The notes under the pieces are model-generated. The model saw only the letters and a program-made list of their open reading frames with translations, was not told the DNA's origin and ran no database searches. From Codonopsis lanceolata (lineage: Eukaryota; Streptophyta; Magnoliopsida; Asterales; Campanulaceae): a DNA stretch of 64,000 bases. Below are positions 1 through 11,312 of the stretch, piece after piece; the first letter of the stretch is position 1; every line of letters begins with the position of its first letter. The stretch lies in assembly GCA_013146195.2 (NCBI GenBank), contig CM028377.1:23737980-23801979 (forward strand), given 5' to 3'. The position numbers and the translations under genes are program-made.

Positions 1-159
1 CTCAAATAATAACGTTATTTTTCGACAAAGGTACTCGTATATAAAGCATATTTTTCAATGCATGCGAATACAATCAATGTAACAATAAATATTTTATATG
101 TATTAATGTTTTTCATATATATGACATTTTTTTTGGTAAACGATAGGATGCCATTAATA

Positions 160-584
160 TCTATATTATAAAATAGTTTGGTTGGCACATGTGAAATTGA
201 TTAGGGCTATTTAGAGATTGAGATTAAATTATCTTAAAAAAATTAACGATTGACATTCACTCTCACATTCACATGTGTAAGTAGTTATCCATTTTTAACT
301 CCCTATTTTCTTTTTCCTATTACAAGTCACCCCTATAATTAATATTATGATCAGTCACCCATTTTTCTTCTCCTTATATTTTATCTTCACATTATAAAGT
401 CACATACTGCGATTAATCTTTTGCATAGTCACGCCTTATAAAGCATCATTCCCTCAACTATCACTTGAAGCAATGTACCTATCAACTGTAACATTTTTTT
501 TTTAAATCGCACCTTCTATTTAGACACTGTCATTTCAATTGACGAAATCGACACCGTGTCATAAGCACAAGCATGAAGATCTAG
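160..584 (+). mobile_element. Short non-autonomous Helitron
   Basis: The element starts with TCTATATTATAAAA directly after an A and ends with CTAG directly before a T, as expected for Helitrons, which insert between A and T without target duplication. About 15 bases before the CTAG lies a decayed hairpin (553-568) of the CCGTGCC-ATA-GGCACGG type seen intact at 41290-41306. The 425-bp interior has no coding capacity. The same 5' terminus occurs at 36897, which supports a family assignment. Confidence 0.7.
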
Positions 585-1025
585 TCAACTTTTACAAGAG
601 AATGGAAACCCTAGACTTGGAACAAATCAGTTGTCTTGATTCTTTTATACAATTTCAAATTTATTTAAATTTAAATATAAATATAATATATTTGTTATTG
701 TGTTAAATCATAATTATTCGTCAAACGCAATATACTGCACAACGAAACGGGAATCAACATGTCCGGTCAGATCGCTGGCAGTTTGTCTTCGCAAAGGATC
801 TCAACTCCATTATATAAGGTGTTTGAATTATCAAACACATACACTTAATAAATTAGTAATTCGAGCATCATCAGACTTTCATAAATAACAAAGAGTGCTT
901 GTTTGATTCGAAATATCACATTTCGAGTCAATACACAATCTATTGTATCCTGAGAGAGATTTTTCAGTAAATGCCCTTGTGATTCGTAGTTTCATAACTG
1001 GTGGTTGAAAGCATCTCTTAAAATA
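585..1025. other. Intergenic, no feature recognised
   Basis: AT-rich DNA. The one short reading frame here (700-888) has no recognisable domain or start context. Confidence 0.5.
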
Positions 1026-2433
1026 TAACGAATTAATTTTCTTGTCTTGGAATCTACCAGATATTCAAATATTCCCAACAGATTCGACCCCAATTTTCAT
1101 GGCAATGCTATTACAAAAACCTTAAATCATAAAGGAAAAATGAATGACATGTTGATCTTACTGATCACGCAACATTCAATCCCTTGTATCTTAACTTCAA
1201 CCGATGAACTAAATCACGAGTGCATGCAAATGGTGATTATCTCTTAGCCAAAGAAGAAAATTAGTATGATTACTGATTTTTATAAGAAACATGCCATGGG
1301 GAAGATATAATAGCATGTTGAATTGTATGAATGTCGAACGTATCTATTCCTAAAAAGAAAAAACTTATAAAATACGGTTTTACGGATATTTTCTGTTAGA
1401 CGGATCTTTCTGATCCGACTCATCATGTGTTAATGGACTGAGTTGTAAGAGAGTATAACATCGTCTTATAAATTAGCATCCATAAAATGGTCTCATATAA
1501 AACTTACTCATCATGAAATTGCTTTGAGGTGATATAAATTGACTACAACAAAGGAAATATGAGCTAACCTCCCAAAGTTAAGTTCAATGCACCAAAGACC
1601 TTCCAAGTTGAGAAAGACATGATTTCATTCACTCAAGGCCCACTTTCCATATCCACTAGAGGTGAAATCGGGACGGGACCCGTCCCGATTAGCCTTATCC
1701 CGATCCCGTCACGATAGAATTCGGGATTTTAATTTTCTTTCTGATCCCGTTTTCGATGTGTCGGGATCCCGACAGTTCGGGAGATAAAAATCTCGTAATC
1801 CCGACTATAATATTTATGAACATTATATCTGACACTAAAATATTTTTAAAATGTTTCCATCATGATTAAGATTTCAGACTTTATATTTACAAGTTACTTG
1901 AATATTTACTTAATGGTGGGTATTGATGAATTTGTCATTATGAACAAAATGCATCCCTCACTCGCATGAGAAGAGTTGCACTAAGTGCATAAATTTGATA
2001 GATAAAAAAACCATAATATTGTGAAAATAAATTTAACAAATACCATTAAATAATTTCAGCAAGCACAAAATAGATATTGTTTGAAAAATAGTCTCTTGGC
2101 TTGGCAACAGTACACACTCAAAATATTAAAAAAGTTAAAAATTTTAAAAAAAAACTAAATTTTTTTAAAAAAATTAAAAATAATAATAATAAAAAATTGT
2201 CGAGATGGGTCGGAAATCCCGACGGAATTGATATATTTCCCGAATCACGTCCCGAAATAAGTCGGGACGGGAAAAATCCCGACAAAGTCGAGATCGGGAT
2301 TATGTCGGATCAAGAAATGTCGGGACGGGTGTCGGGTCAGGACGGAAAAACGGGACTTTTTGCCAACCCTAATATCCACACTTGCTTGCCCAAATTCAAA
2401 TCTCTATGTTATGAATTAGCGAAAATTCAAGTT
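1026..2433. repeat. Tandem duplication, copy 1 (carries a hAT insertion)
   Basis: After removing the hAT element at 1657-2371 and one 8-bp target copy, this unit is about 690 bp and aligns with 2434-3127 with only scattered differences. The two units lie head to tail. Neither shows a gene. Confidence 0.85.
1657..2371. mobile_element. Non-autonomous hAT element (715 bp)
   Basis: Left end TAGAGGTGAAATCGGGA and right end (reverse complement) TAGGGTTGGCAAAAAGTC are imperfect terminal inverted repeats of hAT type. They are flanked by a perfect 8-bp target duplication ATATCCAC (1649-1656 and 2372-2379). Both subterminal regions are crowded with CGGGA/TCCCG words, the kind of repeats hAT transposases bind. 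The interior is A-rich and encodes no transposase; the 129-codon frame from 2101 is incidental. The sister copy of the host repeat has a single ATATCCAC at 3065-3072, the empty site. Confidence 0.92.
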
Positions 2434-3127
2434 ATACGAATTAATTTTCATGTCTTGAAATCTACCCAGATCTTCAAATATTCTCAATAGATTCAACCCC
2501 AACTTTCATGGCAATGCTATTACAAAAACCTTAAATCATAAAGGAAAAATGAATGACATGTTGATCTTACTGATCACGCAACATTCAATCTCTTGTATCT
2601 TAACTTCAACCGATGAACTAAATCACGAGTGCATGCAAATGGTGATTATCTCTTAGCCAAAGAAGAAAATTAGTATGATTACTGATTTTTATAAGAAACA
2701 TGCCATGGGGAAGATATAATAGCATGTTGAATTCTATGAATGTCGAACGTATCTATTCCTAAAAAGAAAAAAACTTATAAAATATGGTATTATGGATACT
2801 TTCTGTTAGACGGATCTTTCTGATTCGACTCATCATGTGTTAATGGACTGAGTTGTAAGAGAGTATAACGTCGTCTTATAAATTAGCATCCATAAAATGG
2901 TCTCATATATAATTAAACTTACTCATCCTGAAATTGCTTTGAAGGTGATATAAATTGACTACAACAAAGGAAATATGAGCTAACCTCCCAAAGTTAAGTT
3001 CAATGCACCAAAGACCTTCCAAGTTGAGAAAGACATGATTTCATTCACTCAAGGCCCACTCTCCATATCCACACTTGCTTGACCAAATTCAAATCTCTAT
3101 GTTATGAATTAGCGAAAAAGTCAAGTT
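2434..3127. repeat. Tandem duplication, copy 2 (empty hAT site)
   Basis: Second unit of the tandem duplication, aligned with 1026-1656 plus 2372-2433. It keeps one ATATCCAC at 3065-3072 where copy 1 has the hAT insertion. The duplication therefore predates the insertion, or copy 2 derives from an uninserted allele. Confidence 0.85.
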
Positions 3128-3299
3128 AATCAATCGTTTGATATCAAATGATGCATACATTTATCATCGCGATACATTAAAAATACATTTTATCGATTTG
3201 ATAATATTATAGTGAACTAAAACGGCTCACAATTTTCCCTATGAATTACTATATCAGTATATCTCCCTCAAGTATCAAGATGTGTGTGCGACTGTGTTA

Positions 3300-4049
3300 T
3301 GGCATCTCCAACCCATACCCTTTTTCTTCAATTTTGGGGGTCCAAACCACTCCAACCTACCCTTAAACCCTTTACCAAATTTGGGGTAGTGAATAGTTCT
3401 ACCCCAAATTTGGGGTTGCACTATTCATACCCCAAATTTGGTATTGGTGGAGACCTATGATATATATTAATTTTTAATGTATTATTAAATCTCAAAATTG
3501 TTAATAATATGATATTCTTAATTTAAATGTATTAAAAACTAATAAATATCTAATATTAGATAATATAAATAATAATAATATTATGTATTTTAAATTATTA
3601 AACATTTTAATTCAATAATTTATAATTAATTAACATTTTTTCAATTATTTGTATATATTATATAAAAATAAATAAATAAAATATTATTATATTATTATTT
3701 TGAAGTGCTTGTATGTTTATTAAATTATATTTCTTCAACTTAGTTAAAAAAATTACTAATTTAAAAATATTATTTATGATGTAAATAATATTATAATTAT
3801 AAAATTATTTAATATTCTAAAATTATTAATTGTGCAATCTTAATAATAATTATTTAAAAGGTTAATAGAAAATTAATATACATGTTGATAAATAAAGTAA
3901 AAGAAATAAAAATAGAATATGCTAAGAAATATTCTATTTGTGGAGAGATTTGGGATTATAGGTTGGAGTTGGAATAGTGTTTGGTGCTAAAATAGACCAA
4001 ATTTAGGATAAAATCTAACCAAATTTGAGGTACAACGTTGGAGATGGTC
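3300..4049. mobile_element. Tourist-like (PIF/Harbinger) MITE
   Basis: Ends GGCATCTCCAAC (left) and GTTGGAGATGGTC (right) are inverted repeats, flanked by the 3-bp duplication TTA (3297-3299 and 4050-4052), typical of Tourist/PIF-Harbinger MITEs. Repeated CCAAATTTGGGGT words lie beneath both ends. The 750-bp interior is very AT-rich and non-coding. Confidence 0.82.
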
Positions 4050-4184
4050 TTAGTAGAGCTGCCAAACTACAAGACAAACATGAATGATACCAAAATTAAC
4101 TCAATATATTCTTGATTTTGAGCAAGCTTTTGATATTCTACTACTATAATACTTGGACAAAACTATTGTTTTGATTTCATTTTT

Positions 4185-4404
4185 CATCCGTCCCTAATAA
4201 TTTATCGTATTTCTAACTTTCCTTTTTTGGATACCATTTTTATTATTTTACTCATATTTTTTATTCATATTTTAATTATGGGCCACATGCACATTAATTT
4301 TAAAAAATACTACACATTCTACCAATATTAATATCAAGTCAATTTTTATTTTTATAACCAGTATGTCGTGTTAAACATGAAAATAATTTTGGAACAGAGG
4401 GAGT
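4185..4404. mobile_element. Stowaway-like MITE, decayed left end
   Basis: The right end GGAACAGAGGGAG is followed by TA (4405-4406), and the left end CATCCGTCCC is a worn form of the CTCCCTCCGTCCC terminus of plant Stowaway (Tc1/mariner) MITEs. No coding capacity. Confidence 0.6.
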
Positions 4405-5159
4405 ACATGTTTGCATAAAAATCTATGAAGTACATTTTAATATCATAAAATGATAAATCCATTTTATTACTAGGTATATAAAGGTATCAGAATATGATAA
4501 TCGGGATTGGGGTTTACATTGTTGTACAAAATTATGGATGACGGGTTTTATGATGTTTTGGAAGATTGTAGTTAAATATAGTTAAATCAATCTGTTTGGA
4601 TCTTCTTTATTTCATGTGTATGTGAAAATACTGGAAAAAGTTATTGCATCTCGCATTTCAAAACCAGTCATTGTTATGAAATAAGAGCCTCCAAAAGAAG
4701 TTTAAGTTGTTATTATTGAGAAAACAATAAAATATTGTTTCTACATGTCAATTTTTTTCTTAAATAGCAATATTTGATTATTGCTTTTGCTTACAAAAGT
4801 TACTTTAAAATCTTTCTACCACTTTTGGATGATCGTATTGTTTTAATTGGATTACCGAGAGGTGTTAATTTTGTTAGTTTTCATGCATTTGAGTTAAATT
4901 AGCTATTTTGTGAGTTTCACCCATTTAGTTTCCTTTGTTGAACATATCCATTATAAAAAGACTTTTGTCTAAAGTACCCTGTATGTCGCGATAATCGGAA
5001 ACATTAGACTCTTTTTGATACATGATGGGTCACAAATTTTGAAGCCAATAAAATTTGTTTTTTCTTCGTACAATTTTCATTGATCCGACCATTACAAAAT
5101 TCAAGCATATATTCATTTATTTAAATACTGTTTGCTCCATACTTTGATGAAGTCCCAAA

Positions 5160-5195
5160 CTGACGTCATGTCATAGGCACGGACACAAAATCTAG
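5160..5195 (+). mobile_element. Helitron 3' terminus
   Basis: An imperfect hairpin (about 5165-5182, ATA loop) is followed by CTAG (5192-5195) and a T, matching the better preserved ends at 29016-29045 and 41290-41319. A 5' end could not be fixed. A candidate TCTACTACTATAATAC start at 4137 is preceded by T rather than A. The interval 4407-5160 shows no gene. Confidence 0.55.
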
Positions 5196-5270
5196 TCTGA
5201 ATTATATAGCCACATGTTTCACAATTTTTTTTGCAAAAAAGATCATAGGTATCTTATTCCAATTATTTAT

Positions 5271-6360
5271 AAGAATAATTGCAGGTTGGTTCCCTTTTGT
5301 GAAATTATAATCGCTTCATTACCCTATTTTTCTTATATAACAGCTAAAGTCCATTTTAATAAAATTGTTTATAAAATACTTATCGTCGTTTTCAACGAGT
5401 TAAGAAATGGGAGAGCAACTCAGTTTCTTCTTTCATTATTCATTCATTTCTCTGTTTGAGCTACCTGATTTTCCCGAAAGATCGTACTTTCTTTCTCTGC
5501 CGGAAGTGAGCCCATTTCGGGTTTAAGAAAGAGAAAACCAATAAATAAGATTTGAGCTACAGAGATAAGGAAAAGAGATGGACATCTTAATCTCTTACAT
5601 GGTGGATTGATTTGTTGGCGAGCCTTTGACCTGAATCTTTCTTCTTCGAACTTCCTCCATGAAGAATACGTCTAACTATCGAAGTCTTCCCTTCCGTTTT
5701 CTTTGTTTCTTTATTATAGAAACAAATGTGACCATCTAACAATTGCTTTTGAGATGAAATGCTTTAGAGCCCCACAAAAAAAAAACAAATTGATTGTCGT
5801 TCGATGTGTGAGTGTGTGTGAAATTGTATGAGAAAGAGGCGACGGGATCGAGATCGAGGTTAAGATTAGGTTGTGTGAAATTGTTGCGTCGTATGCTTCG
5901 ATTGTTGTGTCGTTTGTTTCAATTGTTGTGTCGTTTGCTTCAATTGTTGCGTCGTTGGCTTTGATGGTTGCATCGTTGGCTTCGATTGTTGCGTTGTTGG
6001 AATGTAGCAATCACAGTACACATAGGACTCCAAAAGTTGATCAAATATGAATTATCGCTATAGAATCGAATTTCATGATATATACCAAGTCATTATAATC
6101 TCAATAAACCTAGGTTGCATTGCCCAAAATGAACGACACCCAATGTTTGGAGCGATGCCCAAATTTGGGCAGTTGTTTTTGCATTTGACGCCTAAAATTT
6201 TGAGCGATGCCTAATGTTTTTCATTGCGATGCCCAAATTTGAGTTGTGGCTTTATTCGTGCGTCTTTCCTTCATTAAGGGTATATTCGTTATTTTCCCTC
6301 CAAAAGTGTGCTTTAACGATTATATTTTCTCCACAGGGGACCGGCCCGATTATCATCCTT
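5271..6360. mobile_element. TIR element A with internal tandem arrays
   Basis: Left terminus (from 5271) and reverse complement of the right terminus (to 6360) share a pattern of AAT-TG--GG--GGTTCCC, then GAAATTATAATCG, over about 45 bases; short ATTTA repeats abut both ends. The right part contains the string CCTTCATTAAGGGTAT and repeated GCGATGCCCAA words (6118-6245). At 5886-6000 a 21-bp unit is repeated about five times. The reading frame across that array gives an ATIEAND peptide repeat, which I do not consider a gene. Family uncertain; Mutator-like is my best guess. Confidence 0.6.
5886..6000. repeat. 21-bp tandem repeat array
   Basis: About five diverged copies of a 21-bp unit containing TTCAATTGTTGTGTCGTTTG, inside TIR element A. 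Confidence 0.75.
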
Positions 6361-6610
6361 ATTTAGAAATGAATCGAGCCAAGCTTGCGAGTTTAAAGAT
6401 CAGAATTGGGCTTGGCTCGTTTATTTTGACAAATGAATTTGAGCAAAACCGTAGAGTAAGTTCACAAATCACCTGACTCCCCAACTTATATATTGAAACT
6501 TGAAAGGCTTAAAAACAAACAACCCACTATTATACGCACACAAATGTGGGCTTATTATGGGAGAGGGCACAAATTGCCTAAAATGGTCTCAACCAGTCTG
6601 AATATAAAAA

Positions 6611-8087
6611 TGAACAAATTACAAGCATGGTAGATCTTTTAAAACATATTTTCAAATAAATCCAGCTATTTTTTGGACATATCTTTTAGGTACGATTTTG
6701 GGGCGAAAGTACGTCAATGCCCTTTCCTCCCACCTTCCTCTGTCGCCTCCATTATCTCTCAATTCTCTCTGTTATCCATCTCTATCCAACAAACATACAC
6801 CCACGCCTAGACAAAATCAACCACGCTCCAGCATATTCTTTGAACAGAGGTGAGAGGGACGAGGACGACTATGAAGGGAGAAGATGAAGGGGCGGAGATG
6901 GCGGTGACCGAAGACGACACTGGCTGCTGTGAAGAATGGATGATGCTGGGAGCTGTGCCAGGAGATGAGGCACGAACATGGGCCAATTGTTGAGAAATAA
7001 TGGAGGATATAAAGATTGAGAAGGTGGGAATTAATGATGCTTGGATAACGATCTTAGAGAGAGAGGTCCCTGCCATGCGGGCGGTAACGGTTGAAGCTGT
7101 TGATTCGCCGAAGAGGATGAATGGAGCAGAGATGACTGATGGCGGCTGGGTTTGAACGGAGGGGAGAGAGAAAAGGGAGATGGCGGTGAGGATGGAGACC
7201 GGCGATTTAGAAAGAAGAGGAGGCTTCGTCGGAGAAGAAGACAGATGGAGAAGCTAAGTGATGGTTGAAGATCGGGGTTGGACGATGATGCCAGCTGACT
7301 AGAGAGAGAAAAACGGATCCTGTGCGTGAAGGATGAACAACCACCTTTTCTTTTTCACAAAATCAACCACGCTCCAGGATTCAAGGTGTGAAGGGAGAAG
7401 ATAGGCTGAAGTGAAAGAAGAACAGGGACGAATGCGACTTCGTGAAAGATATAATGAGTGGACCAGCACCGGTTTGGCATCAACAACCCGATGCATGTGT
7501 TTGGTCGTAACCTGATGCCTGAGTTTAGCATCAACAACCTGATTCCTGGGTTTGGTAATAACCTGATGCCTGGGTTTGACATCAGGAACCTAATGCATGT
7601 CGTTGGCATCAGCATTATTGGATTTGTTTGTTTTGAAAACAGTTCTGATGCCAAGCTTGGCATCAATATTTTTGAATTTTTTTGACTTGAATAAACTATG
7701 AAAACAATCCTGATGCCAAGTCTTGACATCAGTATTTTTGAATTTTTTTGAACTTGAATAAACTAGGAAAACAGTCCTGATGCCAAGCCTTGACATCAAT
7801 TTTTTTGAATTTTTTTGGCTTGAATAAACTGTGAAAACAGTCCTGATGCCTACCATTGGTATCATCATTTTTGAATTTTTTTTGCTTGAATAAACTGTGA
7901 AAACAATCATGATGACTACCATTGGCATCAGCATTTTTTTATTTTTTTTAGGCCGGATGAGATTTGTCTTCATTAATGACATTTTTATCATTTGGTAACC
8001 AATTTGTAGTTATATGAAATGTCCAAAAAATTGATGGACCTAGATGAAAACATGTTTCTAAAATTATACCCACTTGAAATTTGTCTA
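6611..8087. mobile_element. TIR element C with ~77-bp tandem array
   Basis: The left 80 bases (6611-6690) and right 80 bases (8010-8087) are imperfect inverted repeats, sharing ACAAATT-CAAG, TTTTA-AAACAT-TTTTCA and TTTTTTGGACAT. ATAAAAA abuts both ends (6604-6610 and 8088-8094). The interior has a purine-rich stretch (6840-7450) and then an array of units with GATGCCAAGCTTGGCATCA-type palindromes (7480-7940). No transposase is visible. Short frames over the array (7299-7991) are by-products of the repeats. Confidence 0.68.
7620..7950. repeat. ~77-bp tandem repeats in element C
   Basis: About four units, each with CTGATGCC, a short palindrome, GGCATCA, TTTTTGAATTTTTTT and TTGAATAAACT, spaced roughly 75-80 bases apart. 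Confidence 0.8.
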
Positions 8088-8094
8088 ATAAAAA

Positions 8095-9398
8095 TTAGGG
8101 TAATAACCAGGCCTGTCCCATGGGATGATATTATAACCTCTTAAGTCCACTTTCTTTTTATTCAATCACTAAAATACACTTTTTGGGGTAAAATATCGAA
8201 GATACCTTTAATGAATAAAAGACATGCGCACAAAGTCACTGTCCAAATCTGGGCATTGCAATGAAAACATTGGGCATCGCTTAAAACATTGGGAATCACT
8301 CAAAATTTTGGGCATCGCAATGCAAAAGTCACTACCTAAATTTGGACATCGCAAGGAAAAACATTGGGAATCGCTCAAAACTTTGGGCATTGAACGAGCA
8401 TCTAAGAAGGGGAGAAGGCGAGGAATGTACCTAGAATTGTAAAAAAAAATTCATTTCCAATTTGTGCATCAAAAAATCAATTTTTTTAAATAAAATAACC
8501 CAACCTTGATTTGCAAAAACCTTCTTCTTTCCAACCCAGGTTCCAAATATCTTATGACTAAATAATTCCTCACTTGAGAGATTTTTCTACCTAACCTCTG
8601 AATGAGGAAGTCAGATCCATCTCTTATCTTTTGTTTTCTATTCCGTCTCAATGCCCTGAACATTCAATCAAAAAAAAAAAAGTATATGAACCTCTTACTT
8701 TTCTTTTATCCGAAGACATATGGATTCTTTGTCTCTTCTCAATCCTTCAAGCATGAAAGCGGTGGAGTGAATGGACGTAGAGATTGACCCCTTATTATCA
8801 TCTGACATAGCTCTACGAACATGAAAGCGGTGGAGATCCCCTTTGGAGCTTACGATGCCAACATCGGAGCTTACGACGCCCGTGTCATAAGTTTGATGTG
8901 AATTCTTTGTTAAAGACAAATCACCGGCAGTGAGACTTGTGCTACAAGTACAAGCTTTCTTGCATAATTACTTGTTGGATAATATATAGCAGTAGTAGCC
9001 GTAATGGATAGATTCAAATATGAAACTATAATCATGATGTCTTGGCTTCAACTCTCGACAAGATCAATCAATTTGGGTGTAAAGTTGAAAACATGTAACA
9101 ATTGAATGAAGGTGTTGGATGTAAAGTTGAAAACATGGAGCAATTGAATGAAGGTGTTGAGTTATAAGAGACACACCAAGAAGAAGGAATTGTAGTGAGG
9201 AAAGAGGGGGGACGTCCAGTGCCACGGGGAAGTTTGTCAGGTAATGGCTATGGAATTTTGGAGAAGGGTAGATGGTAGGAGAAAGAGGGACATTTAAAGA
9301 AAAAATTAACAAAATTTGACTTAAGATGTTCAAGAAAAACAAGGACACTGCAGGAGTTATAATTTCATAATAGAGAATCAGCCCACAATTATTCCTAA
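8095..9398. mobile_element. TIR element B, abutting the RPL6 promoter
   Basis: Left terminus TTAGGGTAATAACCAGGCCTG and the right terminus in reverse complement TTAGGAATAATTGTGGGCTG (9379-9398) are related, and both resemble the ends of element A. Inside the left end, 8160-8400 is the inverted counterpart of 6118-6330 in element A: GGGGTAAAATAT, ACCTTTAATGAA, then GGGCATCGC repeats. Flanks are A-rich, so a target duplication cannot be read. The right end lies about 190 bp before the RPL6 start codon. Frames inside (for example 9064-9438, minus) have no recognisable domain. Confidence 0.55.
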
Positions 9399-9500
9399 AA
9401 AAATTAAGAAGCAAACAAGCCCACCAAATCACATTCAAAGAAATTGGGCTTTATTAAAACATCTACAAAGCCCGCACATAACCAATTAGGGTTTCTACAA
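9380..9500 (+). promoter_or_regulatory. RPL6 promoter: site II-like motifs and telo-box
   Basis: TTAGGGTTT at 9486-9494 is the reverse complement of the plant telo-box AAACCCTAA. Site II-like TGGGCT/AGCCCA words occur at 9380-9386, about 9418-9424 and 9444-9450. This pairing is characteristic of plant ribosomal protein promoters active in dividing cells. The first motif lies inside the terminal repeat of TIR element B. A pyrimidine-rich stretch at 9511-9540 may hold the transcription start. Confidence 0.75.
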
Positions 9501-9590
9501 AGGGTTTTTATCTCCGTCTTTCTCCTTCCGTTCCCATTTCCGCAGCGAAGGCGAGAGAGTGTGTGAGAGGGGAGAGAAAATTGAAAATCA

Positions 9591-11312
9591 ATGGCGCCTA
9601 GGAAAACTCCGAACGTTAGCCGGAACCCGGATCTGATTCGGGGTGTCGGAAAATACTCGCGCTCAAAGATGTATCACAAGAGGGGTCTCTGGGCCATCAA
9701 GGCCAAAAACGGCGGCGTTTTCCCTAAGCATGAAAAGAAGCCCGCTGAGGCCGTTGCTGCCGTCAAGTCACCCAAGTATTACCCCGCCGATGATGTCAAG
9801 AAGCCTCTTGTGAACAAACGAAAGGCCAAGCCCACAAAGCTCAGGTACTGCCCCAAACTCTGAAGTTACTGGAGATGGAATTGAGAAGTTTATTGATCTA
9901 TATGTATGTAATTTTTGTAGGGCAAGCATTACACCAGGAACAGTGTTGATTATTTTGGCTGGAAGGTTCAAGGGAAAGAGAGTTGTGTTTTTGAAACAAC
10001 TCACATCTGGGTTGCTTTTGGTTACTGGTAAGTTTAATCTATTTATTTTTTGTTTAATTGTATTCTATCAATTTACTTTGATTTCTTTTTAATGGGTTAT
10101 GGTTATGTTTACTGAATGTATGTAATTTGTGGTTAGCTGCGTTTGTGGTAATATCTGATTATAGTATAATGCATTATGCATTTGTCAAGATATTGTTAGA
10201 AGCCTTTTGTTTCTAGGGAGGGGTTCATATTCGTTTGTTATTCTCTTATTTTAAGGCTCTTTTAGTGATTAATTTTTGGGAAAACATAGGTTACTATTTA
10301 GCACTGCTCAAAATTTCAAGTTTTCAAGCATTAGATCATATTTTCTTCAGCTTTGTTTCGTGGTTTGATAATTGAGTTATCAGTTGATTAGGAAATGCAA
10401 ATCTTTCAGTAGAAGAGTAACCCTTTGATCTGTTTACCAGATGGAAGAGGTCTTTGCATATAAGTAAGATATTCTTTCATTTACCGGGCAAATAGTCCAA
10501 ATAATAATATAAGAGGATCCACCTAGGAGTCCATTCCTTCTGCAATTTTTGCCTTGTCAGCTCTGAGTCTATTGATCATGTTTTTCTTGCTACCTGTCTT
10601 TGGCAGGTACTTCACCTCATTCTGCCTTTTATTGATTAATTTAATGGTTACGACTTGTTCTACACAATTTAAGACAATAATTTACAAGTCTGGTGATGGT
10701 CCGACTTTTTTTTCCCTAGTCTTTGTTGCTCTCTTAGTTCCCCCACCAAGATTCCTCATCTTTCCTTATTTCCTCTCTTGTTATTGATATTGCTTGGGAA
10801 TATTGGAAGGTGGCAATATAGAGCTATATGTTGAAGAAAGCCTTTCATTTTGTTTCACTGTATTTGCTGCCATAGGACCATTCAAGATTAATGGTGTGCC
10901 TTTGAGGCGTGTCAACCAGTCTTACGTGATTGCTACCTCAACCAAGGTTGACATCACTGGTGTTAATGTGGAGAAGTTTGATGACAAGTACTTTTCAAAG
11001 CAAGTTGAGAAGAAGAAGAAGAAAGGAGAAGGGGAGTTCTTTGAAGCAGACAAAGAGGTTTGTCCATGTTTGTTGTAGATTTCACTCTTGCCGACTTACC
11101 ATCATCAAAGATTCTCCATGTTTCAATTTGTTAATATTTTTTTCCTGTGCTTATAGGAAAAGAATGTACTCCCACAAGACAAGAAGGATGATCAGAAATC
11201 AGTGGATGCAACATTGATAAAATCAATTGAGAGCGTTCCAGACCTGAAAACTTATTTGGCTGCTCGATTTTCACTCAAGGCAGGCATGAAGCCTCATGAA
11301 CTTATCTTCTAG
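9591..11312 (+). CDS. RPL6: 60S ribosomal protein L6 (eL6)
   Basis: Component of the cytosolic large ribosomal subunit. Four exons: 9591-9844, 9921-10027, 10876-11057 and 11157-11312; all introns are GT/AG and frames join cleanly to 232 codons plus TAG, the usual plant length. The N-terminus reads MAPRKTPNVSRNPDLIRGVG; exon 2 gives the conserved TPGTVLIILAGRFKGKRVVF, exon 3 GVPLRRVNQSYVIATSTKVD with a KKKKK basic run, and exon 4 ends GMKPHELIF. The start is the first ATG after a purine-rich leader. Promoter motifs at 9380-9500 fit ribosomal protein regulation. The gene looks intact. Intron 2 (about 850 bp) contains no evident transposon. Confidence 0.97.

Noticed and set aside
4137..5195. Complete Helitron from TCTACTACTATAATAC to CTAG
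   Set aside because: The proposed 5' end is preceded by T, not A, and has no second example in the window; only the 3' end is supported.
5714..6010. Minus-strand frame with repeated ATIEAND peptides
   Set aside because: It is the translation of a 21-bp tandem DNA array inside TIR element A, with no other gene-like sequence, splice signals or domain.
7299..7991. Several frames with GIR/MPNPGIR peptide repeats
   Set aside because: They result from the ~77-bp tandem array in element C and occur on both strands; no conserved protein is indicated.
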